From the NCBI GenBank assembly GCA_031550325.1, contig JAVBOR010000019.1:1-24607 (forward strand): 24,607 bases of DNA, read 5' to 3'. Of the stretch, positions 16,277 to 24,416 are shown piece by piece; position 1 is the stretch's first letter, and each line of letters opens with the position of its first letter. The DNA comes from JAVBTT01 sp031550325 (GTDB lineage Bacteria; Bacillota; Clostridia; Oscillospirales; UBA929). Below the pieces are notes generated by a model, which did not search any database, was not told where the DNA came from, and worked only from the letters and a program-made list of their open reading frames with translations. The translations under genes were made by a program, and so were the position numbers.

Positions 16277-16387
16277 ATCTAAGAGCCTTTGGCTCTTAGA
16301 TAAAGCGAGGGATTGGATCAACCCGCTGAGGCGGATTGCGAAGAAGACTATTTTTGACACGCCGTGCGGGCATCCCTCCCCGCTTTG
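16260..16387. repeat. 13-bp direct repeats around a 102-bp hairpin-headed segment
   Basis: CCTCCCCGCTTTG occurs at 16260-16272 and 16375-16387. Between them lies 16273-16374, which opens with a 15-bp perfect stem, CTTTATCTAAGAGCC (16273-16287) and its inverse (16291-16305), on a TTT loop. The rest of the segment contains GAGGGATTGGATCAACCCGC and no gene. The layout resembles a small inserted element with flanking duplication. It has no visible terminal inverted repeats, so this is an inference. Confidence 0.45.
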
Positions 16388-16424
16388 TCTGCCTCTTAAC
16401 TCTACAGATAGGAGAACACTTTTT

Positions 16425-18248
16425 ATGCGGCTTCCCTATGACAAAGGAAAACTGTCCATGCTTGTCGACGCCGGCAGGGGCAGAAAGCTCAGCTTTTTCA
16501 TTGGCGTCCTGGCCACCATTGCCACGGTTATTCTGCAAATGCTGACCCCCCAGGTGATCCGCGTAACCATAGACAACGTCATGGACAATCTGCCGCCGGA
16601 CAAGCCCTGGAGCGCGTTCATCGACATGCTCGGCGGCCGGGATTTTCTGCATGACAGCCTTTGGCTGTGCGGGCTTATTCTCGGCGTACTGGCCATTATG
16701 ACGTCTCTTGGCGTTTTTGTCCGCCGCTATACCATCATCGAGGCCGGCGAGCACATTGCCCAGCGGCTTCGCAACACGCTGTTCACGCATATCCAGAACC
16801 TTCCCTACGAGTGGCACGTCAAGGTGCAAACCGGCGACATCATTCAGCGCTGCACGTCGGACGTGGACACCATCCGCAACTTCATCTGCAACCAGTTTGT
16901 CGACATGATCCGCTCGGTGATCCTCATGGCCATATCGCTGGTGATCATGTTCCAGATGGACTGGATCATGGCGCTGGCGTCCCTGCTACTGGTCCCGGTC
17001 ATCTTTGTCTCATCTCTGGTGTTTTTTCGCGCCATTGCCAAGCACTTTACCAAGGCCGACGAGGCCGAGGGCGCGCTGCAGGCCACGGCGCAGGAAAACT
17101 TTACAGGCGTGCGCGTCGTGCGCGCGTTTGGCCGCGAACGCTATGAGGTGGCCAAGTTTAAGCAGAAAAACGCCGCGTATGTCGCCGAATGGATCAAGAC
17201 GTCCGACCTGCAGGCCATCTTCTGGGGCATGGGGGACATGATCTGCGGCATCCAGATGGCCATAGTCATGCTGGTGGGCGTGCTGCGCTGCGCGGGCGGC
17301 GAGCTCTCTCCGGGTACATTTTTCGCGTTTTACACCTACTCGTCGATGATGATCTGGCCGGTGCGCGTTTTTGGCCGTATGCTCGCCGAAATGTCCAAGG
17401 CCTCTGTTTCGGCCGGGCGCATCCGCGAGATCCTCTCGACCGAACCCGAGACAGACGCCGAGAGTTCCATCACGCCCCCCATCAAGGGCGAGATCACGTT
17501 TGACCATGTGACGTTCGCGTATGGCGAGGCCCCTCCCGTGCTGCGCGATCTCAGCTTTACGATTAAGGCGGGGGAGACGCTGGCCATTCTGGGCGGCACG
17601 GGCAGCGGCAAGTCCACGCTCGTACATCTGCTCAGCCGTCTGTATGACGTGCCGGAGGGCTCGGGAACCATTTTCATCGACGGGCACCCCATCAACACGA
17701 TCGCGCGCGAGCACCTGCGCAAAAATGTCGGTCTCGTGCTGCAGGAGCCGTTTTTGTACTCCAAGACGATCGGAGAGAACATCCTGGTCTCCGAGCAGAG
17801 CGTCTCACAGGAGCTGCTGCACCACGTCAGCGGCATAGCCCATGTACACGACGCGATTGTCTCCTTTGGCGACGGCTATGACACGGTTGTGGGCGAACGC
17901 GGCGTCACGCTTTCGGGCGGCCAGAAACAGCGTGTGGCCATTGCGCGCATGCTGGTCGGCAATACGCCGATTAAAATATTTGACGACAGCCTGTCCGCGG
18001 TCGACACCGAAACCGACGCACGCATCCGCAAGGCGCTGAAGACCATGGAGTCGAGCGCCACCACGATCATCATCTCCCACAGAACCTCTACGCTCATGCA
18101 AGCTGACCGCATTATGGTCTTGCGCGACGGCGCCATTGAGGAAATCGGCACGCACGACGAGCTGATGGCCAGCGGCGGCAGCTACCGGCGCGTGTTTGAC
18201 CTCCAGGGCAGCATTGAGGAGGAAATGAAAGAGGACGTCACACTATGA
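16425..18248 (+). CDS. ABC exporter half-transporter, degenerate ATP-site subunit
   Basis: A 607-residue type IV ABC exporter half: six membrane segments (about 20-320) fused to an ATPase domain. Walker A GGTGSGKST is near 390, signature LSGGQKQR near 496 and Walker B IKIFDDSLSAVD near 516. The catalytic glutamate after Walker B is Asp, as in the non-hydrolysing partner of heterodimers such as TM287/288 and BmrC/D. Start 16425 was chosen for MRLPYDKGKLS with AGGAGA upstream (16410-16415); an extension to 16236 would cross the terminator and hairpins. Its stop overlaps the next gene by ATGA. Export of a drug, lipid or peptide is possible; substrate unknown. Confidence 0.93.
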   Translation: MRLPYDKGKLSMLVDAGRGRKLSFFIGVLATIATVILQMLTPQVIRVTIDNVMDNLPPDKPWSAFIDMLGGRDFLHDSLWLCGLILGVLAIMTSLGVFVRRYTIIEAGEHIAQRLRNTLFTHIQNLPYEWHVKVQTGDIIQRCTSDVDTIRNFICNQFVDMIRSVILMAISLVIMFQMDWIMALASLLLVPVIFVSSLVFFRAIAKHFTKADEAEGALQATAQENFTGVRVVRAFGRERYEVAKFKQKNAAYVAEWIKTSDLQAIFWGMGDMICGIQMAIVMLVGVLRCAGGELSPGTFFAFYTYSSMMIWPVRVFGRMLAEMSKASVSAGRIREILSTEPETDAESSITPPIKGEITFDHVTFAYGEAPPVLRDLSFTIKAGETLAILGGTGSGKSTLVHLLSRLYDVPEGSGTIFIDGHPINTIAREHLRKNVGLVLQEPFLYSKTIGENILVSEQSVSQELLHHVSGIAHVHDAIVSFGDGYDTVVGERGVTLSGGQKQRVAIARMLVGNTPIKIFDDSLSAVDTETDARIRKALKTMESSATTIIISHRTSTLMQADRIMVLRDGAIEEIGTHDELMASGGSYRRVFDLQGSIEEEMKEDVTL

Positions 18249-20107
18249 GTTACTATGAGGATTTTGACTATAACAAGCCCATCTCCATCAAGGTCTGGGG
18301 GAAAATGTGGCGCTTTATCCGTCCGTTTCGCGTGCGTATTGTTCAGATCCTGTTTTTGATGGTCATCTGCGCGCTGATTGACATCGTCATTCCCCTTCTG
18401 CTCGGCGCAGTCATCGACACCTTTATCGACCCGCAGTCGGCCGAAGCCGCCTGGTCGTTCTGGTTTTTCTCGGGAAAGGGCATCTGGAGCTTCATGGCGC
18501 TGCCCGTGGCGGCGGTCACGCTGCAGGGGCTGTCGGTGTGGGCCTTTGTCCGCCTGGCGGCGCGCACCGAGCTCAGCATCTCGCGCGACGTGCGCCAGTC
18601 TGTGTTCAATCACCTTCAGGAGCTCTCCTTCGCCTACTATAACGTCACCCCCGTGGGGTACATGCTCGCGCGCACGATGTCCGACACGGCGCGCATCGGC
18701 GAAATGGTCGCCTGGGGCCTTGTTGACTTCTGCTGGTCTTTCTGCTACACCATCGGCGTGTTTGTCACGATGTTCCTGCTCAACTGGCGCCTTGCGCTTC
18801 TTGTGGCGCTGGGCGTACCCCTGATCGCGCTGGTCACCTGGTTTTTCCAAAAGCGCATCCTCAAATCAAACCGCATGGTGCGCAAGATCAACTCCAAGAT
18901 GACCTCCGCCATGAACGAGGGCATCACCGGCGCGCGGACGACCAAGACCCTGGTGATTGAGGAGAAAAACGCCGGGGAGTTCTCCGAGGTTACGCGTGAC
19001 TACAAGAAAAACGCGACGAGGCTTGTGCTGCTGAGAACCATTTTCGGCCCGACTGTTTTGTTTGTCGGTACGCTGGCCGCGGCCATTGTGCTCGCACAGG
19101 GCGGCTCGATGGTCGTTGGCGGGGCCCTTCTGCTCGGAACGCTGGCCACCTTTCTCAACTACGCCACGGGAATCTTTGAGCCCATACAGCAAATGGCCAA
19201 CATCGTCACCGAGTTTGTGTCGACCCAGGCCAACGTCGAGCGCGTAACCGGTCTGCTTGAGCGCGTGCCGGACATTGTCGACACCCCCGAGGTCATTGAA
19301 AAATACGGCGACACCTTCCGCCCCAAGACCGAAAACTGGGAGCCCCTTGTGGGCGACATCGTCTTTGACGACGTGACCTTTAAGTACGCAGACGGCGTGG
19401 ACAACGTGCTGGAGCATTTCAGCCTGACCGTGCCCGCCGGAACCTATGTCGCCATTGTCGGCGAGACCGGCGCGGGCAAGTCCACGCTGGTCAACCTTGC
19501 CTGCCGCTTCTTTGAGCCCACCGAGGGCCGCGTGCTGATCGACGGACGGGACTACAAGGAACGCAGTCAGCTCTGGCTGCACAGCTCGATCGGCTACGTG
19601 CTGCAAAACCCCCATCTGTTCTCCGGCTCCATCCGGGAAAACATCCGGTACGGCCGGCTGGACGCCACCGACGAGGAGGTCGAGGCCGCCGCGAAGCTCG
19701 TTTCGGCCGACCGTGTCATCGCCAAGCTCCCCGAAGGGATGGACGCAGACGTCGGCGAGGGCGGAGATCGCCTGTCCACGGGCGAAAAGCAGCTTATCTC
19801 CTTTGCCCGGGCCGTTCTGGCCAATCCGCGCATCTTTGTGCTTGACGAGGCCACGGCCTCCATCGACACCGAGACAGAGCTCTTGATTCAAGAGGCCATC
19901 GCCCATTTGCTCAAGGGCCGTACAAGCTTTATCATCGCCCACCGTCTTTCCACCATCCGTCAGGCCGACGTCATTTTGGTGGTGAAGGACGGCAAGATCA
20001 TCGAGCAGGGCACCCACCGCTCTCTGCTCCAGGCCAAGGGCGTATACTACGACCTCTACACCCGGCAGTTTGAAGAGGACGTGGAACGAACCGTCTTCTC
20101 GCAGTAA
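18245..20107 (+). CDS. ABC exporter half-transporter, catalytic-site subunit
   Basis: A 620-residue half-exporter with six membrane segments in about 25-330 and an ATPase domain. Walker A GETGAGKST is near 405. The signature is LSTGEKQ near 510, a departure from LSGGQ, while Walker B is canonical with LDEATASID near 533. Together with its neighbour this gives one complete ATP site (this Walker B plus the neighbour's LSGGQ) and one degenerate site, the classic heterodimer. ATGA overlap with the preceding gene and AGAGGAC upstream support coupled translation. The EKIDFNYN-like acidic N-terminus is typical of cytosolic elbow regions. Substrate unknown. Confidence 0.93.
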   Translation: MSYYEDFDYNKPISIKVWGKMWRFIRPFRVRIVQILFLMVICALIDIVIPLLLGAVIDTFIDPQSAEAAWSFWFFSGKGIWSFMALPVAAVTLQGLSVWAFVRLAARTELSISRDVRQSVFNHLQELSFAYYNVTPVGYMLARTMSDTARIGEMVAWGLVDFCWSFCYTIGVFVTMFLLNWRLALLVALGVPLIALVTWFFQKRILKSNRMVRKINSKMTSAMNEGITGARTTKTLVIEEKNAGEFSEVTRDYKKNATRLVLLRTIFGPTVLFVGTLAAAIVLAQGGSMVVGGALLLGTLATFLNYATGIFEPIQQMANIVTEFVSTQANVERVTGLLERVPDIVDTPEVIEKYGDTFRPKTENWEPLVGDIVFDDVTFKYADGVDNVLEHFSLTVPAGTYVAIVGETGAGKSTLVNLACRFFEPTEGRVLIDGRDYKERSQLWLHSSIGYVLQNPHLFSGSIRENIRYGRLDATDEEVEAAAKLVSADRVIAKLPEGMDADVGEGGDRLSTGEKQLISFARAVLANPRIFVLDEATASIDTETELLIQEAIAHLLKGRTSFIIAHRLSTIRQADVILVVKDGKIIEQGTHRSLLQAKGVYYDLYTRQFEEDVERTVFSQ

Positions 20108-20184
20108 CCCCGTGTAGACAAATCGAAGGTTTGTCTACAGTCTCAACGGTTTCGAGAAATAAATTCCACAAACCGTTGTGGTTC

Positions 20185-20219
20185 ATATTTTTGCTGGACT
20201 CAGTCCAGCAAAAATATGC
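20185..20219. repeat. 17-bp perfect inverted repeat
   Basis: CATATTTTTGCTGGACT (20185-20201) and AGTCCAGCAAAAATATG (20203-20219) are exact reverse complements around a single C. The right arm is also the first part of repeat copy B; the bases AAAATAT of this copy differ from GGGACCC in copies A and C. Confidence 0.85.
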
Positions 20220-20286
20220 CGCCTGCGGCGTCAGGCTCGACGTGAATCCAGGAAAAGGACGAAGGCGCAAAGCGCTTTTTTGACAG
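20203..20286 (+). repeat. Dispersed intergenic repeat, copy B
   Basis: It shares AGTCCAGCA, the GCGTCAGGCTCGACG core (20228-20242), GAATCCAGGAAAAGGACG, AAGGCGCAAAGCGC and TTTTGACAG with copy C, in the same order and at nearly the same spacing. It lies 3' of the ABC exporter genes, on their strand, and just before a terminator. Confidence 0.85.
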
Positions 20287-20291
20287 TCCGT

Positions 20292-20323
20292 GCTCCCGTT
20301 TGTTGACAAACGGGAGCTTCTTT
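20292..20323 (+). terminator. Terminator downstream of the ABC exporter operon
   Basis: GCTCCCGTTTG (20292-20302) pairs with CAAACGGGAGC (20307-20317) around TTGA, followed by TTCTTT. A further run of seven T lies at 20334-20340. It is 185 bases after the exporter stop, beyond the repeat. Confidence 0.75.
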
Positions 20324-20370
20324 AGTTGTTTGACTTTTTTTGCGAGGTCGGCCCTTGAAGGGTCAAGAAC

Positions 20371-20400
20371 TTACCCGCACACAACGATAGGACTTATACA
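20371..20400 (+). promoter_or_regulatory. Weak candidate promoter for the Big_2-TCS genes
   Basis: TTACCC (20371-20376) and TATACA (20395-20400) are separated by 18 bases. The -35 match is poor. Since a terminator lies upstream and three genes downstream, some promoter is expected in this stretch. Confidence 0.3.
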
Positions 20401-20434
20401 GAGCATGCCGGCGCGTTAGCAGGAAGGGATGTGT

Positions 20435-21049
20435 GTGCGTGTGAAGCGGCGGTTTTTCCCTCGCAAGCTCCTTATTTATTTGCTGTTGGCAGCGCTTCTG
20501 GGCTCTTGCTGCCTCGCTTCGGGCGACGCCCCTGCGGTCAAAAAGCTCAGTCTATCGGTCTCTTCGCGCGAGCTGCTGCTGAGCGGGGATTCCCCCGCCA
20601 CGGCGCGCCTCACGGTATCAGCGACGCCCAAGGACGCCGACCTGACCGGGCTCGTGTGGCGCTCAAGCAACGAATCCGTGGCCACAGTTAGCGACGCCGC
20701 GGTCACCGCGTACAAGGGCGGCTCTGTGAAGATCACGGTCGTTGACACGCGCACAAACGTCAAGGCCAGCTGCACCATCAAGGTATACAACAGCCCGCAG
20801 AGCGTCTCGCTGTCCCCGTACATGAAGTCCATCCGGCAGGGGCGCACTTTTCGCATTCAGGCCAAAATAACCCCCACGCGCAACATTCGCAAAGCCGAAA
20901 AGGCTATCGCCTGGTTTTCCTCCGACGTCACGGTGGCCACGGTCGACGCCAAGGGCAACGTCAAGGCGATCTCGCCGGGCGAGGCCCGTATTACGGCCAT
21001 GACGGTCAACGGTCTGACCGACACCTGCGACGTCACGGTCGTCTCATAG
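20435..21049 (+). CDS. Secreted or lipid-anchored protein with two Ig-like (Big_2) domains
   Basis: About 204 residues. A basic start (VKRRFFPRK) and a hydrophobic stretch LLIYLLLAALLGSC form a signal peptide; LGSC could be a lipobox, although G and S at -2/-1 are not the best residues. Two bacterial Ig-like group 2 domains follow (about 35-113 and 116-204), each with the hallmark WxSS(N/D)xxVATV segment and a terminal ITA/VTV strand. Such domains are usually structural or adhesive; no enzyme domain is present. AGGAAGGG (20421-20428) abuts the ATG at 20429, so GTG at 20435 is better spaced; ATG adds two residues. A response regulator follows after 34 bases, so it may be the sensor's accessory or target. 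Confidence 0.8.
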   Translation: MRVKRRFFPRKLLIYLLLAALLGSCCLASGDAPAVKKLSLSVSSRELLLSGDSPATARLTVSATPKDADLTGLVWRSSNESVATVSDAAVTAYKGGSVKITVVDTRTNVKASCTIKVYNSPQSVSLSPYMKSIRQGRTFRIQAKITPTRNIRKAEKAIAWFSSDVTVATVDAKGNVKAISPGEARITAMTVNGLTDTCDVTVVS

Positions 21050-21083
21050 GCTCCATTTGCCGCAGGCAGTAGAGGTGAGGTTA

Positions 21084-21749
21084 TTGCAGCACATCCTGAT
21101 GATTGAGGACGAGGCGCGCATCCGCGCGTTTGTCGTGCCCTATCTGCAAAAGGCCGGGTTCTCCGTCGACGAGGCGGACAACGGCGAGCAGGGGCTTTCC
21201 ATGGCGCTGTCCGGGAAATACGCGCTCGTACTCCTTGACCTCATGCTGCCCGGCATCAGCGGAATGGACGTGTGCGCCGGGCTCCGGCGCGTGTCCCGCG
21301 TCCCCATTCTCATGCTCACGGCGCGCAGTGAGGAGGCCGACGTTGTCAGCGGGTTTGAGGCCGGCGCCGACGACTATCTGACCAAGCCCTTTTCCCCGAA
21401 CGAGCTGACAGCGCGCGTCAAGGCGCTGCTTGCGCGCTGCTCTCCCACGTCTGAAACGCCGCTTGTATTCGGCCCGCTGTCCATTGACCCCGATGCGCTG
21501 AAGGTCTTTCTGGACGGCAGCCCGCTGACCCTGACCCCCAAGGAGTTTGATCTGCTGCGTCTTCTGGCTGTCCACCCCGGCCGCACCTTTACGCGGGAGA
21601 TGCTGCTGCAGCAAATCTGGGGCTATGAGGCGGCCGGCGACACGCGTACGGTGGACACGCATGTCAAGCAGCTGCGGGAAAAGCTGGGGGACTGCCGGGG
21701 GATGCTCGTCACCGTGTGGGGCCGTGGCTACAGGCTGGTGAACGAATGA
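21084..21749 (+). CDS. OmpR/PhoB-family response regulator
   Basis: A 221-residue two-component regulator. The receiver domain (1-115) has the acidic pair E8/D9, phosphoacceptor D52 in VLLDLMLPG, T79 and K101 in LTKPF. The C-terminal winged helix (about 125-220) has LTPKEFDLLRLLAVHPG and TRTVDTHVKQLREKLGD. I chose TTG at 21084, with GAGGTGAGG (21072-21080) before it and the protein then beginning QHILMIEDE; a longer frame from 21057 has no site. Its stop overlaps the kinase start (ATGA), so the two are translated together and almost certainly form a pair. The regulon is unknown; the neighbouring Ig-like protein and MFS genes are candidates. Confidence 0.93.
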   Translation: MQHILMIEDEARIRAFVVPYLQKAGFSVDEADNGEQGLSMALSGKYALVLLDLMLPGISGMDVCAGLRRVSRVPILMLTARSEEADVVSGFEAGADDYLTKPFSPNELTARVKALLARCSPTSETPLVFGPLSIDPDALKVFLDGSPLTLTPKEFDLLRLLAVHPGRTFTREMLLQQIWGYEAAGDTRTVDTHVKQLREKLGDCRGMLVTVWGRGYRLVNE

Positions 21750-23119
21750 AAATCACCGTCAGGCTGTGGATTTACATCACGCTGATCGTGGCCATGGTTT
21801 TGGGCCTTGTCTGGCTGTGCCTCATCGTGCTGTTCCCCCAAACCTATTTTGACGAGGCCACCATGCGCCTGTCCTCGGAGTTCGGCGTTGTGACGCAGGC
21901 GCTGGAGGATGAGTTTCCCGACGATCTGTCGGCCCATGCGCACGAGGAGCTCGCGCGCATCAGCCTGGACGGCGAGCTGCGCATTGAGCTGCTTGGGCTT
22001 GACGGCAGTACGCTGGCGCAGGCGGGCTGGGGCGAGAACTGGCGGCCGCTCTCCCAGCAGGAGCTGGAGCTGGTGCTGGACGGCAACGCGCTGACCAAGA
22101 GCGTGTACCATACGGGCTTTGGCGAAGCGCTGGTCTACGCCGGCCTTATCCATCCGGGCACGGGGTCAACCTTTGTGCTTGTCGTGTGCGCGCCGCTCGC
22201 GCCCGTGCTGAGCATGCTGGAAATTCTGGCGCAGCAAATGCTTGTGATCATTGCGGCGTCCCTTCTGGTGTCGATGGGCGTTGCCTGGTTTGCCTCCCGC
22301 TCGTTTGTAAGGCCCATTCAAAAGCTCGACGCCCTGGCGCTGTCGATTGCCCAGGGCGAGTTTGGCCGCACGGTCAAAACGCACGACTCCTCCGAGCTGG
22401 GCGACCTGACGCGCACCATCAACAGCCTGTCCTCACAGCTTGGACAGGTGGAGGCCATGCGCCGCGACTTTATCGCCACGGTCTCTCACCAGTTTAAAAC
22501 GCCGCTCTCCATCATTCAGGGCCATGTAGAGCTGATCGCCGACTCGCTCCCTGAGGAGGAAACGCGCCGCTTTGAAGGGGCGTTTCAGCTCATTCTGGAC
22601 GAGATCAGCAAGCTCGACGCCATGGCCAAGGACATGCTTGAGCTGTCGCGCTATCAGGCCGGCAGCGTTGTTCTGCACAAAAAGCCGTTGGCCATGGAGC
22701 CGTTTCTCGAGGACATCCGGAACAAGTTTGCCGTGCTCGACGGCGGCGTTGAGCTTGTCGTCAACGCCGAACGCGGGCTTTTGGCGCTTGCCGACCCCGT
22801 AATGCTCGCGCAGGCAGTCGAGAACTTTGTCCAAAACGCGCTGCGCCACGCCTCGGCCTCCCGCATTGAGCTTGCCGCCGAGGCGCGGGACGGCCGTTAT
22901 GTGCATGTCTGCGTGCGCGACAACGGCGCTGGCCTGACCGAGCAGCAGCTTCTGCACATTTGGGACCGGTTTTCCCAACGCGACAGCCGCAACCGCAGCG
23001 GTTCCGGCCTGGGCATGGCCATTTCACGCGAGATCCTTATGGCGCATGACGCCGCATACGGCATCACCGCCGAGCAGGGCACCACGGTCTGGTTTTCCCT
23101 GCCCCGGGTCGGCCCGTAA
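21746..23119 (+). CDS. Membrane sensor histidine kinase
   Basis: A 457-residue kinase. TM1 is at about 8-30, an extracellular sensing domain of about 130 residues follows, TM2 is at about 163-183 and a HAMP linker at about 184-236. The HisKA domain has the phosphorylated histidine H248 in FIATVSHQFKTPLS. The ATPase domain has the N box ENFVQNALRHA, G1 DNGAGL, an F box around WDRFSQ and G2 SGSGLGMA. All catalytic motifs are present. ATG at 21746 overlaps the regulator stop, preceded by GGTG; a GTG start at 21716 is less likely. The signal cannot be deduced from the short extracellular domain. Confidence 0.94.
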   Translation: MKITVRLWIYITLIVAMVLGLVWLCLIVLFPQTYFDEATMRLSSEFGVVTQALEDEFPDDLSAHAHEELARISLDGELRIELLGLDGSTLAQAGWGENWRPLSQQELELVLDGNALTKSVYHTGFGEALVYAGLIHPGTGSTFVLVVCAPLAPVLSMLEILAQQMLVIIAASLLVSMGVAWFASRSFVRPIQKLDALALSIAQGEFGRTVKTHDSSELGDLTRTINSLSSQLGQVEAMRRDFIATVSHQFKTPLSIIQGHVELIADSLPEEETRRFEGAFQLILDEISKLDAMAKDMLELSRYQAGSVVLHKKPLAMEPFLEDIRNKFAVLDGGVELVVNAERGLLALADPVMLAQAVENFVQNALRHASASRIELAAEARDGRYVHVCVRDNGAGLTEQQLLHIWDRFSQRDSRNRSGSGLGMAISREILMAHDAAYGITAEQGTTVWFSLPRVGP

Positions 23120-23134
23120 CCCCTCAAATACTAC

Positions 23135-23163
23135 TTGCTATCCCACAGCTACCCCTGTATAAT
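23135..23163 (+). promoter_or_regulatory. Promoter of the MFS transporter gene
   Basis: TTGCTA (23135-23140) and consensus TATAAT (23158-23163) are separated by 17 bases. The leader is about 50 bases and contains GCGCG/CGCGC that can form a short stem. It shows that the transporter is transcribed independently of the kinase. Confidence 0.8.
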
Positions 23164-23222
23164 AAAAAAGCGCGTGTTCAAAAGCGCGCGCAAGCTATGA
23201 TGAAAAGTTGCGGGGGATGACG

Positions 23223-24398
23223 ATGGCCACACTGTTCCTAATGCTGATTTATCTGACGTTTATCAGTCTCGGTCTGCCCGATTCCCTGCTGGGATCGGCC
23301 TGGCCGGCCATACACACCAGTCTGGGCGCGCAGCTCAGCTCGGCCGGCATTATCTCCATGTGTATTTCGGGCGGCACGATCGTGTCCAGCCTGTCCAGCG
23401 AAAGAGTCATCCGGCGCTTCGGCACGGGCAGGGTGACCGCGGTCAGCGTTCTGCTCACCGCGAGCGCGCTGCTTGGCTTTACGTTTGCCCCTTCGTTCTG
23501 GTTCCTTGTTTTGCTGGCCATTCCGCTCGGACTGGGCGGCGGCGCGGTGGACGCCGCACTGAACAATTTTGTGGCGCTGCATTACTCTGCCCGGCACATG
23601 AGCTGGCTTCACTGCTTTTGGGGTGTGGGCGCTTTCGTCAGCCCGCTGACGATGGCGGCGTTTCTTGGGCGCGGCGACTGGCGCGGAGGATACTTCACCG
23701 TTTCGATGGTTCAGTTCGGGGTCAGCGCCCTGCTGATCATTTCCCTCCCGCTCTGGAATCGCCAGTCCAAGACGCCCGTGGCAGCAAAAAGCGCCGAGCC
23801 GCTCGGCGCGCCGCGCTCCACGCGCTCTGTTTTGAAGATTTCGGGCGTGGCCATGGCGCTGCTGACCTTTTTGCTCTACTGCGCGATTGAATCCACAACC
23901 GGCCTCTGGAGCAGCAGCTATTTGGTCGGTATGCGCGGCTTCAGCGTGCCGCAGGCCGCGCGCGCTGCCTCGCTGTTTTTTGGCAGCATCACGGTGGGCC
24001 GGCTGGTCACGGGGTTTTTCGCAAACCGCTTCAGTGAGCGCGCGCTGATCCGCGTCGGCGCGATTTTGGTTCTGGCCGGCAGCGTGTGCATAGCCGCGCC
24101 GCTCCCCTCTGCGTTTACGATTGTCTCTCTGGTCCTGATGGGCATCGGCTGCGCCCCGATTTATCCGAGTATGATTCACGCCACGCCCGGGCGCTTTGGA
24201 GCGGACGTCTCGCAGAAGGTCATCGGCCTTCAGATGGCCACCGCCTACACGGGCAGCACCTTTGTCCCCCCGATCGTGGGATTCTTTGTCGGCAGCGTCG
24301 GCATGTTCGTCGTGCCGGCAGCGCTTGTCGTCCTCTCGCTGGGAATGCTCTTTTTCTCCGAGCGGCTCAGCCGCCAAACCGGGAAAAAAGCGGCGTAG
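23223..24398 (+). CDS. MFS-type membrane transporter
   Basis: A 391-residue major facilitator protein with about 12 hydrophobic segments and a central loop (about 182-205, polar, SKTPVAAKSAEP). The N-terminus MLIYLTFISLGLPDSLLGSAWP with the loop RRFGTGRVTAV after TM2 fits MFS; LGLGGGAVDAALNNFVA is a conserved TM4-like segment seen in sugar-type MFS carriers of Clostridia. The direction and substrate are unknown: sugar uptake or drug export are both possible. ATG 23223 was chosen because GGGGG (23212-23216) is well spaced; ATG 23217 and TTG 23208 are alternatives. It has its own promoter and terminator, so it is a single-gene unit. Confidence 0.85.
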   Translation: MATLFLMLIYLTFISLGLPDSLLGSAWPAIHTSLGAQLSSAGIISMCISGGTIVSSLSSERVIRRFGTGRVTAVSVLLTASALLGFTFAPSFWFLVLLAIPLGLGGGAVDAALNNFVALHYSARHMSWLHCFWGVGAFVSPLTMAAFLGRGDWRGGYFTVSMVQFGVSALLIISLPLWNRQSKTPVAAKSAEPLGAPRSTRSVLKISGVAMALLTFLLYCAIESTTGLWSSSYLVGMRGFSVPQAARAASLFFGSITVGRLVTGFFANRFSERALIRVGAILVLAGSVCIAAPLPSAFTIVSLVLMGIGCAPIYPSMIHATPGRFGADVSQKVIGLQMATAYTGSTFVPPIVGFFVGSVGMFVVPAALVVLSLGMLFFSERLSRQTGKKAA

Positions 24399-24416
24399 AG
24401 CCGCAGGCTGTCAAAG

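Larger units (their letters stand above)
20108..20434. other. Hairpin-rich noncoding region
   Basis: There is no gene in these 327 bases. In order they contain a 10-bp stem (20113-20122/20130-20139), a 9-bp stem (20144-20152/20171-20179), a 17-bp perfect inverted repeat (20185-20219), repeat copy B (20203-20286) with internal GGCGC-AAA-GCGCT, and a terminator (20292-20323). The last 110 bases hold only a weak promoter-like pair before the Ig-like protein gene. Confidence 0.75.

Noticed and set aside
16236..16424. 63-residue N-terminal extension of the first ABC subunit
   Set aside because: It would translate the fakA terminator and a 15-bp hairpin. A good ribosome binding site and family-like start exist at 16425.
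20324..20434. 6S RNA or another known small RNA before the Ig-like protein gene
   Set aside because: No long rod-like folding or known consensus was found; only weak promoter-like boxes are visible.
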